64,000 nucleotides of DNA. Origin: Sulfuricella sp. (GTDB taxonomy: Bacteria; Pseudomonadota; Gammaproteobacteria; Burkholderiales; Sulfuricellaceae). Shown here one piece after another: positions 15,127 through 25,800 of this stretch. Position 1 is the first letter of the stretch; each line of letters starts with the position of its first letter. Location: NCBI GenBank assembly GCA_041651995.1, contig JBAZID010000004.1, forward strand, positions 62,001-126,000, written 5' to 3'. A model generated the notes under the pieces. That model was not told the origin of the DNA. It saw only the letters and a list, made by a program, of their open reading frames with translations, and searched no databases. The position numbers and the translations under genes were made by a program.

Positions 15127-16002
15127 TTAAATTTTCTGGGTCAGCGAAGACAAATAGTTCGAAAAATCACGGCTCAGTTCCGGATGCTTGAGCGCATGTT
15201 CGACGGTCGCCTTGAGGTAGCCCAGTTTACTGCCGCAATCATAGCGCGTGCCATCAAACTGGTAAGCAAGCACTTGTTGTTCATGGAGCAGTGAGGCGAT
15301 AGCGTCGGTGAGCTGAATTTCCCCCCCGGCACCAGCCGGGATATTCTCCAGGTGATGGAAAATGCGCGGCGTAAGGATATAGCGGCCCACCACGCCCAGC
15401 GTGGAAGGCGCCACGTCCGGCGCCGGTTTCTCGACAATGCTGTCAACCCGAAATACCTGCTCCGACAGGAGCTGGGCATCCACGATACCGTATTGGCCGG
15501 TTTCTTCCCGCGCCACATTCTGCACCCCCAGCACGGAACACTGGTAATAGTTGAATTTATCCACCATCTGCTTCATCACTGGCGTCCCGGCATCGATCAG
15601 GTCATCGGCCAGAATCACGGCAAAGGGGGCGTTACCGATCACCGGCTTGGCGCACAGCACGGCATGCCCCAGGCCCAGCGCCTCCGCCTGGCGGATGTAG
15701 ATGCAGGAAATGTGGCTGGGTATGACCGAGCGTATCATTTCCAGCATTTTGGTCTTGCCCTTGGCTTCGAGCTCGGCTTCCATTTCGAAGGCCTTGTCGA
15801 AATGATCCTCGATCGCCCGCTTGTTGCGGCCGGTAATGAAAACCATATCGGTGATGCCGGCGGCAATGGCTTCTTCCACTGCATACTGGATCAGGGGCTT
15901 GTCCACCACGGTCAGCATTTCCTTCGGACTGGCCTTGGTCGCGGGCAGGAAGCGCGTGCCCAGACCGGCAACAGGGAAAACGGCTTTGGTCACTTTTTGC
16001 AT
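15127..16002 (-). CDS. galU: UTP-glucose-1-phosphate uridylyltransferase
   Basis: A 291-residue enzyme making UDP-glucose for envelope and exopolysaccharide synthesis. The nucleotide-binding N-terminus AVFPVAGLGTRFLPATKASP, the KEMLTVVDKPLIQYAVEEA motif and FAVILADDLIDAG (metal-binding Asp region) are all standard. Start at ATG 16002. It lies ten bases downstream of the ligA stop, so it may be cotranscribed with zipA-ligA. Confidence 0.95.
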   Translation of the reverse strand: MQKVTKAVFPVAGLGTRFLPATKASPKEMLTVVDKPLIQYAVEEAIAAGITDMVFITGRNKRAIEDHFDKAFEMEAELEAKGKTKMLEMIRSVIPSHISCIYIRQAEALGLGHAVLCAKPVIGNAPFAVILADDLIDAGTPVMKQMVDKFNYYQCSVLGVQNVAREETGQYGIVDAQLLSEQVFRVDSIVEKPAPDVAPSTLGVVGRYILTPRIFHHLENIPAGAGGEIQLTDAIASLLHEQQVLAYQFDGTRYDCGSKLGYLKATVEHALKHPELSRDFSNYLSSLTQKI

Positions 16003-16011
16003 GAGTTCTGA

Positions 16012-18027
16012 TTATCCTTTAAGTAATTCGAGCAGTTCGTCTTCATCCAGAATCTTGATACCAAGCGCCAGGGCCTTGTCATATTTACTACCCGGATCGG
16101 CGCCGGCCACCACGTAGTGGGTTTTTTTCGATACGCTGCCGCTCACCTTGCCGCCCAGCGCCTCGATCGCTTCCTTTGCCTGCTCGCGCGAAAGATTGGG
16201 CAGCGCGCCGGTAAGTACAAAAGTTCTGCCGCTCAGCGCGCCATTCGCCGGCCCCGCACCCACCTCTTCCGGCCATTCCACACCCGCACCGCGCAGCTGT
16301 TCGATCACCTCGCGGTTATGTGTTTCAGCAAGGAATTCCAGGATACTTTGCGCCACCACCGGGCCGATGTCCGCCACCTGCTGCAGGTCGGCCATATCCG
16401 CTTCCATCAGTCCTTCCAGATTGCCGAAATGGCGCGCCAGCTCCTTGGCCGTGGCCTCGCCCACGTTACGGATGCCCAGTGCGTAGACAAAGCGGGCCAG
16501 CGTTGTGCGCTTGCTCTTTTCAATGGCGTCGAGGGTATTCTGCGCGGATTTCTCCGCCATCCGTTCCAGGCCCGCCAGTGCCGGCATGCCGAGCCGGTAT
16601 AGATCCGCCGGATTGTGGACGATCTCCTTGTCCACCAGTTGCTCCACCAGCTTGTCGCCCAGGCCCTCGATATCCATGGCACGGCGGCTGGCGAAGTGCA
16701 GCAGCGCCTGCTTGCGCTGCGCCGGGCAATACAGGCCGCCGCTGCAGCGCGCCACGGCTTCTTCCGGATCGCGCGCCACATGGGAACCGCATACCGGGCA
16801 GGCCGTTGGCATGACAAAGGCCACGGCCTGGGCCGGGCGTTTTTCCGGCACCACGCCGACCACCTCGGGAATCACATCCCCGGCACGGCGCACGATTACC
16901 GTGTCGCCAATGTGCACATCCTTGCGCCGTATTTCGTCCTCGTTATGCAGGGTCGCATTGGTCACCGTCACGCCGCCGACAAACACCGGCCTGAGGCGTG
17001 CCACTGGCGTCAGTGCGCCGGTGCGGCCAACCTGCACGTCGATGCCCAGCACCTCGGTCAATGCTTCCTGCGCCGGGAATTTGTGCGCCACGGCCCAGCG
17101 CGGGGCGCGGGAAACGAAACCGAGCTGCGCCTGTTGCGCGAGCGAATTGACCTTGTACACCACGCCGTCGATTTCATAGGGCAGGCTGTCGCGCGTAACG
17201 CCAATAGCTCGATAATATTCCAGCAAACCGGACACCCCTTGCACCACCTTGCGTTCGGGGCACAATGGAAAATGCAGGGCGGCAAGAAAATCCATGGCTT
17301 CGGAGTGGCAGCTAAAATCCGGCCCGCCTTCCACCACCCCAAGGCCATAGGCAAAGAAGGTCAGGCGCCGCCGGGCGGTAATTTTCGAATCGAGCTGGCG
17401 CAGGGAGCCGGCAGCGGCATTGCGCGGATTGGCGAATTCCTTCTCCTCGCGTTCGCGCTGGTCCTGGTTCAGCCTGGCGAAATCCGCCTTCTGCATCAGC
17501 ACTTCGCCGCGCACTTCCAGCAGGGCCGGCACATTCGAGCCGTGCAGACTGAGCGGAATCGACTTGATGGTGCGCAGATTCGCCGTCACGTCTTCACCGG
17601 TAAAGCCATCGCCCCGCGTTGCTCCACTGACAAGTAAACCATTTTCATATGACAGACTGATGGCAAGGCCATCGAACTTGGGCTCGACCGCATACTCGAT
17701 CTGCTCCTGTCCCAGCGCCTCGCACGCACGCCGGTCGAAGGCCGTGGCGTCCTCATCTTCAAAAGCGTTGTTAAGAGAAAGCATCGGCGTGCGGTGCTGC
17801 ACCTGCTCGAACTGGGGCAGCGGCGCCCCGCCCACCCGCTGCGTGGGCGAATCCGGGGTCAGCAGTTCGGGGTATTGCACCTCAAGCTGCTGCAATTCAA
17901 CGAACAGGCGATCATATTCGGCGTCGGGGATGGAAGGCGCATCGAGGACATAATAGAGATAATTATGGCGTTCGATTTCCTCGCGCAGGAGCCGCGCGCG
18001 TTCGGCGGCTTCATGGGGCAAACTCAT
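16012..18027 (-). CDS. ligA: NAD-dependent DNA ligase
   Basis: A 671-residue replicative ligase. Domains in order: Ia (HNYLYYVLDAPSIPDAEYDRLF), adenylation domain with the active Lys in VEPKFDGLAISL near residue 117, OB fold, zinc finger (CPVCGSHVARDPEEAVARC and GLYCPAQR), helix-hairpin-helix repeats and a C-terminal BRCT domain (GRTFVLTGALPNLSREQAKE). The ATG at 18027 overlaps the zipA stop (TGATG), giving coupling; a GTG at 18051 inside zipA is rejected. The zipA-ligA order is also seen in gammaproteobacteria. Confidence 0.95.
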   Translation of the reverse strand: MSLPHEAAERARLLREEIERHNYLYYVLDAPSIPDAEYDRLFVELQQLEVQYPELLTPDSPTQRVGGAPLPQFEQVQHRTPMLSLNNAFEDEDATAFDRRACEALGQEQIEYAVEPKFDGLAISLSYENGLLVSGATRGDGFTGEDVTANLRTIKSIPLSLHGSNVPALLEVRGEVLMQKADFARLNQDQREREEKEFANPRNAAAGSLRQLDSKITARRRLTFFAYGLGVVEGGPDFSCHSEAMDFLAALHFPLCPERKVVQGVSGLLEYYRAIGVTRDSLPYEIDGVVYKVNSLAQQAQLGFVSRAPRWAVAHKFPAQEALTEVLGIDVQVGRTGALTPVARLRPVFVGGVTVTNATLHNEDEIRRKDVHIGDTVIVRRAGDVIPEVVGVVPEKRPAQAVAFVMPTACPVCGSHVARDPEEAVARCSGGLYCPAQRKQALLHFASRRAMDIEGLGDKLVEQLVDKEIVHNPADLYRLGMPALAGLERMAEKSAQNTLDAIEKSKRTTLARFVYALGIRNVGEATAKELARHFGNLEGLMEADMADLQQVADIGPVVAQSILEFLAETHNREVIEQLRGAGVEWPEEVGAGPANGALSGRTFVLTGALPNLSREQAKEAIEALGGKVSGSVSKKTHYVVAGADPGSKYDKALALGIKILDEDELLELLKG

Positions 18028-19241
18028 CAGGCAAACAATCTTCTGCTGCACGGGCCGCCGGGGCTGATGCCGCGCTGCTCCATCTTGTGGTAGATGGCGG
18101 CCAGCTGCTGGCGGATCTTGTCGATGCCGGCGTCGGTCAGTTCGCGGCGGTTGTCATCCACCATCAGGGCAGACAGCGGCCCGGCAAACTGGCGCGCGGC
18201 CAGCAGCATCTGGTTGAAAGCCTGAATACCCCCTGCCGCCTTGGGTACGTCGAACAGGAAAGTCACGCCATGGGTGGCAAGGTGTTTCATCGCATCCGCA
18301 CTGAATGGTACGGGTTCGAGATTGCCAAGCGAGAACAGCTGTGCGCCATCATCATTCAGGAAATGGAAGCTGCCGTCAGGCATCAGTTTCATGCCGGCAG
18401 ATTCAGCCAGCCCGCGCAGCTTGGTGCCGGCGAAGGGCGCGCCATCCCTGGAGATGACATTGAAGCCGATGAGCACATCCACATCGGCACAGAACTGGTC
18501 CAGATCGGCAGCAGCAGCCAGCGCAAGCTGTTTGTCAGGATAGTTGATCACTGCATAAAGATTGGCGGCAACGGCCTGAGTCATGTCGCAAAAAGCATCC
18601 AGCTCTTCGCCGCTAACCGGGCCATTGCGGTCGGAAAGTTGCAGGCATGCGGCCAGTTTTACAAATTCCGCGCCGGGCACAGCCTGGGCAATCGCTTCCC
18701 AGTTGGTGTGGTGGTGACGCTGCCCCAGCCAGCGCACTGGCTTGCTGATGGGCTTCATTTGTTGCAGCACCAGCACCAAGGCATGCGCCGATATCGGGTC
18801 GCTGGCGCTAAGGCCTGCAACATACTCGGTCGCAGCATCGGGTTCCAGGGGAATTTCAGGCATGGGTAGCGGAGTTGGCGCTGCTGCAAATGGCTCGGGC
18901 TCGGGTTCCGCTTCAATCCGGGTGTGCTCCGTTGCAGGAGGCAGCACTTCTGTTTCTTCGCTTTCCTCCGCGACGGGAGGATTCCAGGCGGGCGGGCTAT
19001 CCTGCCCAAACTCATCTTCGTACTCATCCGGCACTTCGATAGCATCGCGAGGCATCGCGTCCAGCATGGGCTCGACACGCTCCGGATGCGGCTCCGGATG
19101 CAGCAATATGTCATCGTGCCGAGACGTAAAACGCTGTTCGGCCTGGCGCCGGTATTTACGTTCCTGCCAACGGTTGAATGCCAGCACGGCAAAAATCACC
19201 ACCACGCCAATGGCCAACAGGCTTACTTGCAGTTCATTCAT
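18027..19241 (-). CDS. zipA: cell division protein ZipA
   Basis: A 404-residue inner-membrane protein that tethers FtsZ. Residues 5-22 (QVSLLAIGVVVIFAVLAF) form the N-terminal anchor, followed by a basic patch, a long Pro/Glu-rich linker (about 45-150) and the C-terminal FtsZ-binding domain (residues 260-400: YAVINYPDKQLALAAAADL, FNVISRDGAPFAGTKLRGLA, GVTFLFDVPKAAGGIQAF). It lies between smc and ligA on the same strand, 39 bases after the smc stop. Confidence 0.88.
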   Translation of the reverse strand: MNELQVSLLAIGVVVIFAVLAFNRWQERKYRRQAEQRFTSRHDDILLHPEPHPERVEPMLDAMPRDAIEVPDEYEDEFGQDSPPAWNPPVAEESEETEVLPPATEHTRIEAEPEPEPFAAAPTPLPMPEIPLEPDAATEYVAGLSASDPISAHALVLVLQQMKPISKPVRWLGQRHHHTNWEAIAQAVPGAEFVKLAACLQLSDRNGPVSGEELDAFCDMTQAVAANLYAVINYPDKQLALAAAADLDQFCADVDVLIGFNVISRDGAPFAGTKLRGLAESAGMKLMPDGSFHFLNDDGAQLFSLGNLEPVPFSADAMKHLATHGVTFLFDVPKAAGGIQAFNQMLLAARQFAGPLSALMVDDNRRELTDAGIDKIRQQLAAIYHKMEQRGISPGGPCSRRLFA

Positions 19242-19280
19242 ATTCGGATTCTTTGATTGTCCTGACTATTTTAAGCGAGA

Positions 19281-22200
19281 TTATACCGCCGCTGCGTCCT
19301 TGAGACGCACTGCTTCTTCCAGATCCACCGCCACCACTCTTGAAACGCCAGATTCCTGCATGGTCACCCCTACCAGCTGCTCGGCCATTTCCATGGTGAT
19401 TTTATTATGACTGACAAATACAAACTGTATGTTTTGTGACATTTTTTTCACCAATTCGCAAAAGCGCTCGGTATTGCTGTCATCCAGCGGCGCATCCACT
19501 TCATCCAGCATGCAGAATGGCGCCGGATTGAGCTGGAACATTGCAAACACCAGCGCCAGCGCGGTGAGCGCCTTTTCGCCCCCGGACAGCAGCTGGATCG
19601 AGCTGTTTTTCTTGCCCGGCGGCTGGGCGAACAGCGTCACCCCGGCATCGAGAATTTCTTCCCCGCTCATTTCCAGGCGGGCAGTGCCGCCGCCAAACAC
19701 CGCCGGAAACAACTCGCCGAAATGGCGGTTCACGGTATCGAAAGTTTCCTGCAGGCGCGAGCGGGTTTCGCGGTCGATGCGGCGGATCGCCTGCTCCAGC
19801 GTATCCATCGCCTCGGCCAGATCGTTTGCCTGAGCATCGAGATAGTGCTTGCGCTCGCGGCTGCTGTTCAGCTCCTCCAGCGCAGCGAGATTGACTGCTC
19901 CGAGCGCCTCGATTTCCTCCGCCAGCCGCTCTACCTGGACCTGTAACTCTGCTGCCCTGGCGCGTTTTTCCAGCAATGGCAGCAAGGCTGCAAGATCCGC
20001 AGCGGCAGCAAGCAGCTGTTCGTTCCACTGCTCCTCCGCCAGGCGCGCCTCCTGCTCCCTGAGACGCGCCTGTTCCAGGCGGTCGCGCATGGGGTGCAAT
20101 GCCTGTTCGCTGGACAAGCGCTGCTGTTCCAGTTGTTGCAGGGCCTGGCTGACGCCGGCCAGCACATCGCGCGCCTCGCCCAGGCTTTTTTCCCGCTCCT
20201 GCCGCTGTTGCAGGGCTTGCTGCAACAGGCCGCCAAGGTCAACCAGCGTCTGTTCGCCGGTTTCCTGTTCGAGCTCGCCGATGCGTTGGCTTAGTTGTTC
20301 GCGTTGACTGGCAAGGGTAGCCAGAAAGCGTTCCTGCTCGTCAATTTTGCCGGCACAGTTGCTCTGCCGGAATCCGGCTTCCTGCACGGCGCGTTCGGCA
20401 GCCTGCACAGTCTGGCGTTGGCGGTTCACGTCGCTTTCAAGCCCGCCGCGCTCGTGCCTGGTATCTTGCAGACGTTCCTGCAGCAGCGAAATCTGTTCCT
20501 GCTGCATCTCGATGTTGTATTCGTGCTCGCGCGCTTGCGCCATCTCGATTTCCAGCTGGGCCGCAATATCGCTGCTCTCATGCTCGATCTGTTGGCGGCG
20601 TTGCAGGAGGTGCTGCTGCTGTTGTGCAAGCCGCTCCACTTCCAGGTGCAGGCGGTGATGGCGCTGCTGGTAATCGGCGCATTGCCCGCGTGCGACGGCA
20701 AGCCTGGACTGAAATGCTTTCAGTACCGATTCTGCCGTCGAATAATCTGCCTGTCGTGCCTGTACGTCCAGGCTGCCCCGTTCCATCTCATCACCGAGCG
20801 CTTCGATCTCGCGCTGCCGGGACAGCACGCCGTGCAACTCGGACTGGGGCGCATAGTAATTAACGCTGGAGCGGGTAAAAACATGCCCTTCAGGACAAAC
20901 CAGATATTCACCAGCATGCAGTTGCTGGCGCTTGCTCCAGGCCTCGCCGCAGTCTGCAACGGTATAAACACCATGCAGCCATTCATCCAGCACCGCTGCC
21001 GGGCCTTGCACCATTTTCCGCAGGGGAATGAGTTCCGGACTGCATGAATCAAAAACTTCCTGCCGCGCCTCATACAGCGCAAGCGGGGCCGGTGGCGCGT
21101 CGGCCAGCCAGGCTTGTGCATCAGCCCTATCCGGCAAGGCAACGGCCTTGAGGCGTTCGCCCAGTATGCTTTCAAGCGCGTTTTCCCAGCCCGGCTCGAT
21201 GCAAACCGCCTGCCACAGGCGCGTTAGCACATCCAGCTTGTGCTTCTCCAGCCAGGACTTGAGCTTGTGGTTGTGTTCAAGGCGGCTTTGCACCTGTTGC
21301 AAGGCATGCAGTTTGGCTTCGATCCGGGTGGCGTGCTGCTGGGCCGCATGCACGGCATGCTGGGCCTCGCGTTGGGCCAGCTCCAGGTCGGGCAATTCCG
21401 TGCGCAAAGCCTCTTGCCGGGATTGTGCCTGTTCAAGCTGGGCGGACAGTTCCGCCAGTTCTTCCTGGCGGCCGGACAAGCCCGCCTCGTCCGGCTGCGG
21501 CAGGGTGGAGATTTCCTGCTGCAAGCGCAGGTATCGTGCATCCAGTTGCTGTGCGGTCTTTTGCGCGTGGCTGCGATGCGTTTCCTCGATCTGCAAGGCT
21601 TGCTCGGCCTGAGTCAGCTCGCGCTGAATTTCGCTTAAGCGGTGCTGGCAATCGCGAAATGCAGTTTCCGCCAGGGGCAGTTTATCTTGCGCTTCTTCGA
21701 TGGCGAGTGCAGTTTCTTCCATTCGAAGCAGCGCGATTTCCTGCTCATCGCGCCAGTGGGCCAGGCTCGCTTCGGCCTGCTGTTGCTGCTGCCGCAACTG
21801 GTTTTCCTGACTGTGCCAGGCCTCAAGCTGATGGACAAGGCGCTGTTGCGTTTCGCGCTGGTGCTGCAAGGCCTGCTCCACTCTGGCCACTTCGGCATTG
21901 GCGGCATAAAGCTCACCTTGCGCGGCATGCAGCGCATCGCCAGCGGCATAATGCCCGGCGCGAGCGGCTTCGAGCTGGCTTTCGGCTTTGCGTAGCGCGG
22001 CAGATTCCGCCTCCAGTTCGTTGAGCAGTTTTTCCACCTGTTGCCGGGCGCGTTCCCGCGTCAGCGCGGCTTCCTGTTTTTTTACCAGCCACAGCAAATG
22101 CCGGGTGGTCTGCATCTCGGCCTGCAGGCGATGGTATTGCTGCGCCACCCCGGCCTGTGTTTCCAGGCGCTGCAACTGTTTGTCCAGCTCCTGGCGCACA

Positions 22201-22787
22201 TCTTCAAGCCGGGCAAGGTTTTCGCGCGTGTCCTTGAGGCGTGTCTCGGTTTCGCGGCGCCGTTCCTTGTATTTGGAGATGCCAGCAGCTTCTTCGAGGA
22301 AAATGCGCAAATCCTCCGGCCGCGCGTCGATAATGCGCGAGATCATGCCCTGCTCGATGATGGCATAGGCGCGCGGGCCCAGGCCGGTGCCGAGGAACAT
22401 GTCGGTAACGTCGCGGCGCCGCACATGCAGGTTGTTGATGAAATACTGCGATTCGCCATTGCGGTGTAAAACCCGCTTGACACTGATCTCGGCATACTGC
22501 GACCACTGCCCTGCCGCCTTGCCCAGGCTGTTGTCGAATTTGAGCTCCACGCTGGCGCGCGACACCGCTTTGCGCGTGGCCGCGCCGTTAAAAATAACAT
22601 CCTGCATGGAATCGCCGCGCAAAGCGGAAGCACGGGATTCGCCCATTACCCAGCGAACCGCATCGATCACATTCGATTTGCCGCAGCCATTCGGACCAAC
22701 CACACCCACCCGCTGCCCCGGCACCGGGATGGTGGTGGGATCAACGAAAGTCTTGAAACCGGCAAGTTTGATGTGGGTGAGGCGCAA
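19281..22787 (-). CDS. smc: chromosome segregation protein SMC
   Basis: A 1168-residue condensin ATPase. Walker A is VGPNGCGKSNVID at residues 30-42. Long coiled coils flank a hinge at about 500-640 (KLDVLTRLWQAVCIEPGWEN and LESILGERLKAVAL). The C-terminal head carries the signature LLSGGEKALTALAL and Walker B FCMLDEVDAPLDDSN. Length is typical. Having SMC rather than MukB agrees with a betaproteobacterium. Located at the head of the smc-zipA-ligA(-galU) row. Confidence 0.95.
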   Translation of the reverse strand: MRLTHIKLAGFKTFVDPTTIPVPGQRVGVVGPNGCGKSNVIDAVRWVMGESRASALRGDSMQDVIFNGAATRKAVSRASVELKFDNSLGKAAGQWSQYAEISVKRVLHRNGESQYFINNLHVRRRDVTDMFLGTGLGPRAYAIIEQGMISRIIDARPEDLRIFLEEAAGISKYKERRRETETRLKDTRENLARLEDVRQELDKQLQRLETQAGVAQQYHRLQAEMQTTRHLLWLVKKQEAALTRERARQQVEKLLNELEAESAALRKAESQLEAARAGHYAAGDALHAAQGELYAANAEVARVEQALQHQRETQQRLVHQLEAWHSQENQLRQQQQQAEASLAHWRDEQEIALLRMEETALAIEEAQDKLPLAETAFRDCQHRLSEIQRELTQAEQALQIEETHRSHAQKTAQQLDARYLRLQQEISTLPQPDEAGLSGRQEELAELSAQLEQAQSRQEALRTELPDLELAQREAQHAVHAAQQHATRIEAKLHALQQVQSRLEHNHKLKSWLEKHKLDVLTRLWQAVCIEPGWENALESILGERLKAVALPDRADAQAWLADAPPAPLALYEARQEVFDSCSPELIPLRKMVQGPAAVLDEWLHGVYTVADCGEAWSKRQQLHAGEYLVCPEGHVFTRSSVNYYAPQSELHGVLSRQREIEALGDEMERGSLDVQARQADYSTAESVLKAFQSRLAVARGQCADYQQRHHRLHLEVERLAQQQQHLLQRRQQIEHESSDIAAQLEIEMAQAREHEYNIEMQQEQISLLQERLQDTRHERGGLESDVNRQRQTVQAAERAVQEAGFRQSNCAGKIDEQERFLATLASQREQLSQRIGELEQETGEQTLVDLGGLLQQALQQRQEREKSLGEARDVLAGVSQALQQLEQQRLSSEQALHPMRDRLEQARLREQEARLAEEQWNEQLLAAAADLAALLPLLEKRARAAELQVQVERLAEEIEALGAVNLAALEELNSSRERKHYLDAQANDLAEAMDTLEQAIRRIDRETRSRLQETFDTVNRHFGELFPAVFGGGTARLEMSGEEILDAGVTLFAQPPGKKNSSIQLLSGGEKALTALALVFAMFQLNPAPFCMLDEVDAPLDDSNTERFCELVKKMSQNIQFVFVSHNKITMEMAEQLVGVTMQESGVSRVVAVDLEEAVRLKDAAAV

Positions 22788-22836
22788 GAGTTCTAAACAG
22801 CAGTATTTATGAGTGACGCGGGTGAAGGCAAAGAAG

Positions 22837-25800
22837 CTAGCTTCCCAGAACTTTCATGTTTCTGGGTTTTCCCAGGTAGTAGCCCTGGGCGTAATCGACC
22901 CCGATCTGGCGCAGCATTTTCAGCACTGCCTCGCTCTCGACCCGTTCGGCAATAATTTTCTTGCCCATGAAATGGCCAATTTCGGTGATGGATTTTACGA
23001 CGGCGAAATCATATGGATTCTGGTCCATCTTATCCACAAAGGTGCCATCGATCTTGAGATAGTCCACTGGCAGATTTTTCAGGTAGGAATAGGAGGATTG
23101 CCCGCTTCCGAAATCGTCAAGCGAGAAAGAGCAGCCGCTCTGCTTCTTCAATTCGCTGATAAATTCCGAGGCGCTCGACAGGTGAGAGATGCCTACCGTT
23201 TCAGTGATTTCGAAACAGACCTTATTCATCGGAATTTTGTAAGTTTCCGCCTGGCTGATAACAAAATCGATCAAGCCTTCCTCATTGAGGGAAGCGCCAG
23301 ACAGGTTGATGGTCAGCCCGCCCAACTCATCCAGCCTGTCGCGGCGTTCCGCCATCCAGCGAAAGGCGTGTTCAATCACCCAGCGATCAACGCTGGACAT
23401 GCGGCGAAAATGTTCGGCCGCCATGATCAGGTCAACCGGAGAGATCAGATTCCCATTACCATCCGGCACACGCAACAACACCTCGGAGTGATGCACGGCC
23501 ACGTTGTTTCCGTTGATACTGACAATAGGCTGGCAGCGTAATTCGAAGGTGCTTTTGTCCAGGGCTTCGTCTATCCGGCTTACCCATTTGACGGTGTTGA
23601 TATGGCGCGCCAGATTGGCTTCGTCAGGGCGATATACCTGTACGTAATTACTGCCCTTGGAGCGCGCAATTCGGCAGCTTGCTTCGGCTGCCTGCATCAA
23701 CGATTCAATACTTTCACTTTCGCGGTTGATTTCCACCACCCCGGCACTGAAGGATAGGGACAGGCTTTTATCCCCCGAAGTAAAGCGGTAGGCCCGGAAA
23801 GCGCCAGTCAGGCGGGAAGTCATGCGCAACGCATCATCAAGGCTACAGTTCTCGATCAACATGGCAAATTCGTCGCCACCGATACGAGCCTGCAAGCCAT
23901 CTTCACCCAATTCCTGTTTAAGCAGCCGGGATGTCTCGACCAGCGCGCGGTCACCCCCTTCGTAGCCGAAGGTGTTGTTGACTACGCTGAATTGCTCCAG
24001 GTCGAGATAGCACAGGATCGAAGACATGCCTGAGTCATGCACCCTGGTCAGGGTTTCCGCCAGGCGTTTTTCGAATTCACGGCGGTTGATGAGGCCGGTC
24101 AGTTGATCGTGCGTGGTTTCATGCAACAACTGGCGATGCATCTTTTGCAGCATGGTGGACTGCGCACGGTCGACCAGTTGTTCGTTGGCGTCATCCAGAA
24201 CCTCAAGCTCGCTGGCGCGCAGGGATTGCGCAAGGTCATCCTGGCTGAGTGTTTCTTCCCTCAATCCCTGAGCATTGACGAAAACGAATTTATCCAGATT
24301 TTTGGCCACCCAGGCCAGTCGTACGCGTTTTTGCTGCTCGCCGCGCCCCAGCATCAGCCAGTTGCCGACTTTCAGCCGTCGCACATGCCTCCTGAATTCG
24401 TCCAGGGTTTCGTCTTTTTGGACTGGCGGCTCTTCGCCAGCCAGCTGTTGCAGCCCGTTCAGAAATTTCCCCAGCTTGCTCGTCATGTTTTCCGGTTTTT
24501 CAAGCTTTGCGCGCTGTTCCTCGGTTTCACAGCTGGCCACAAGGTCGCGGATATTCCCTTCATAAGCCTTGTGCTGGACATGCACCAGCAGGCCAACTTC
24601 CTTCAGCATTTTCTGCAGCAGGCCCGGCGTAACCTCATCGGCAGAGGAGATTTCCGCAAGCAAGCCGTCAATTTTCTTTCTGACCGCATTTTCGACCTTG
24701 GAGTCCGCGCTGAATAATTCCAGCTCGGCGATCTGGTTGATCAGTTGACGAGCGAGGTGCGACTTGTCGTAAAACAGCGAATCGTCGCGCAACGCCATTT
24801 TGATCAGCGGGATCGAAAGCTGGTTGAGCCAGGGCTTGACCGTGTCAGCCACCAGATTGTCGGCCAGCACCGAATCAAATAGATTGCCGCCGATTTGCAG
24901 AATATTGGTTTCACGGCTCGGCACTTCCCTTGCTTCGTCGCTCGGAGCGGCATCCGCCAGTTCCGACTGGAGCTTTTGCATGAAATCGTGATGAAAACTG
25001 TCACCCTGCTGCTTGCCGGGCATATCCATCCTGATTCGCGAGAGTGCCGACAACACTTCGTCCGTCGTGAAGTGAAGCGGTTCAACAGGCTGGCTTGCCA
25101 TCGTGGCTTCGCTGCCTGGGCCGGGTGCGGGTGCTGGAATGAACCCTCCGCCTTCCGCAGATGCCGCCTGATAAGGTGCCGGCCCCTGGCCGCCTGAGTG
25201 TGCCGTTTGTACCGGCTGCCTGGCTGGCTGGGACGCAGGCACCGAAAGTTGCTGCTGCAACTGGCCAAGACCCTGGATCAGGCGATACCAGTCCTGTGAC
25301 GATTGCTGCATGGCTGCGGGTGCCGCCGATGGCTGATCAGCGCCTGAAAAAGGAGGGGCTCCAGCCCCGGAAGCCACGGGTGGCATGGGTGGCATGGGTG
25401 GCATGGGTGGCATGGGTGGCATGGGTGGAAAAGGCTGCGCCACAGGCGGCAAGGGATTGCCGGACGAGAAGAAGGTGTCCGCGGGCTGTGCGGGTGGCAC
25501 AGGCTGCCCGGTGATGCTCTCCTCGGATGCCGGATTGGCTTGCTGCAAAGTTTCCGTCTCGAACGGCGGGGGCTGCACCGGTTCTGCCCTGCGTGCCGAA
25601 TAGGCCTGCTGCGGCTGTTTCTTTCCCTGAGGACGCAAGACGGGTAACACTCCAGCGTCGATCAAAAGCCGGTTGAGTGCGGCATACAGCTCACCGGTCT
25701 GGCTGCACAACACATTCTTGAAGACCTTGCAGCTGCTTGATGCAATCTTGCGCTCAAGCCCAAGCGTGCCCAGCGCTTCCTGAAAAATCTGGCTGATGGT

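Noticed and set aside
25100..25600. Glycine-rich plus-strand frame opposite the PilZ-GGDEF-EAL linker
   Set aside because: It is the reverse reading of the proline-rich linker and tandem repeat.
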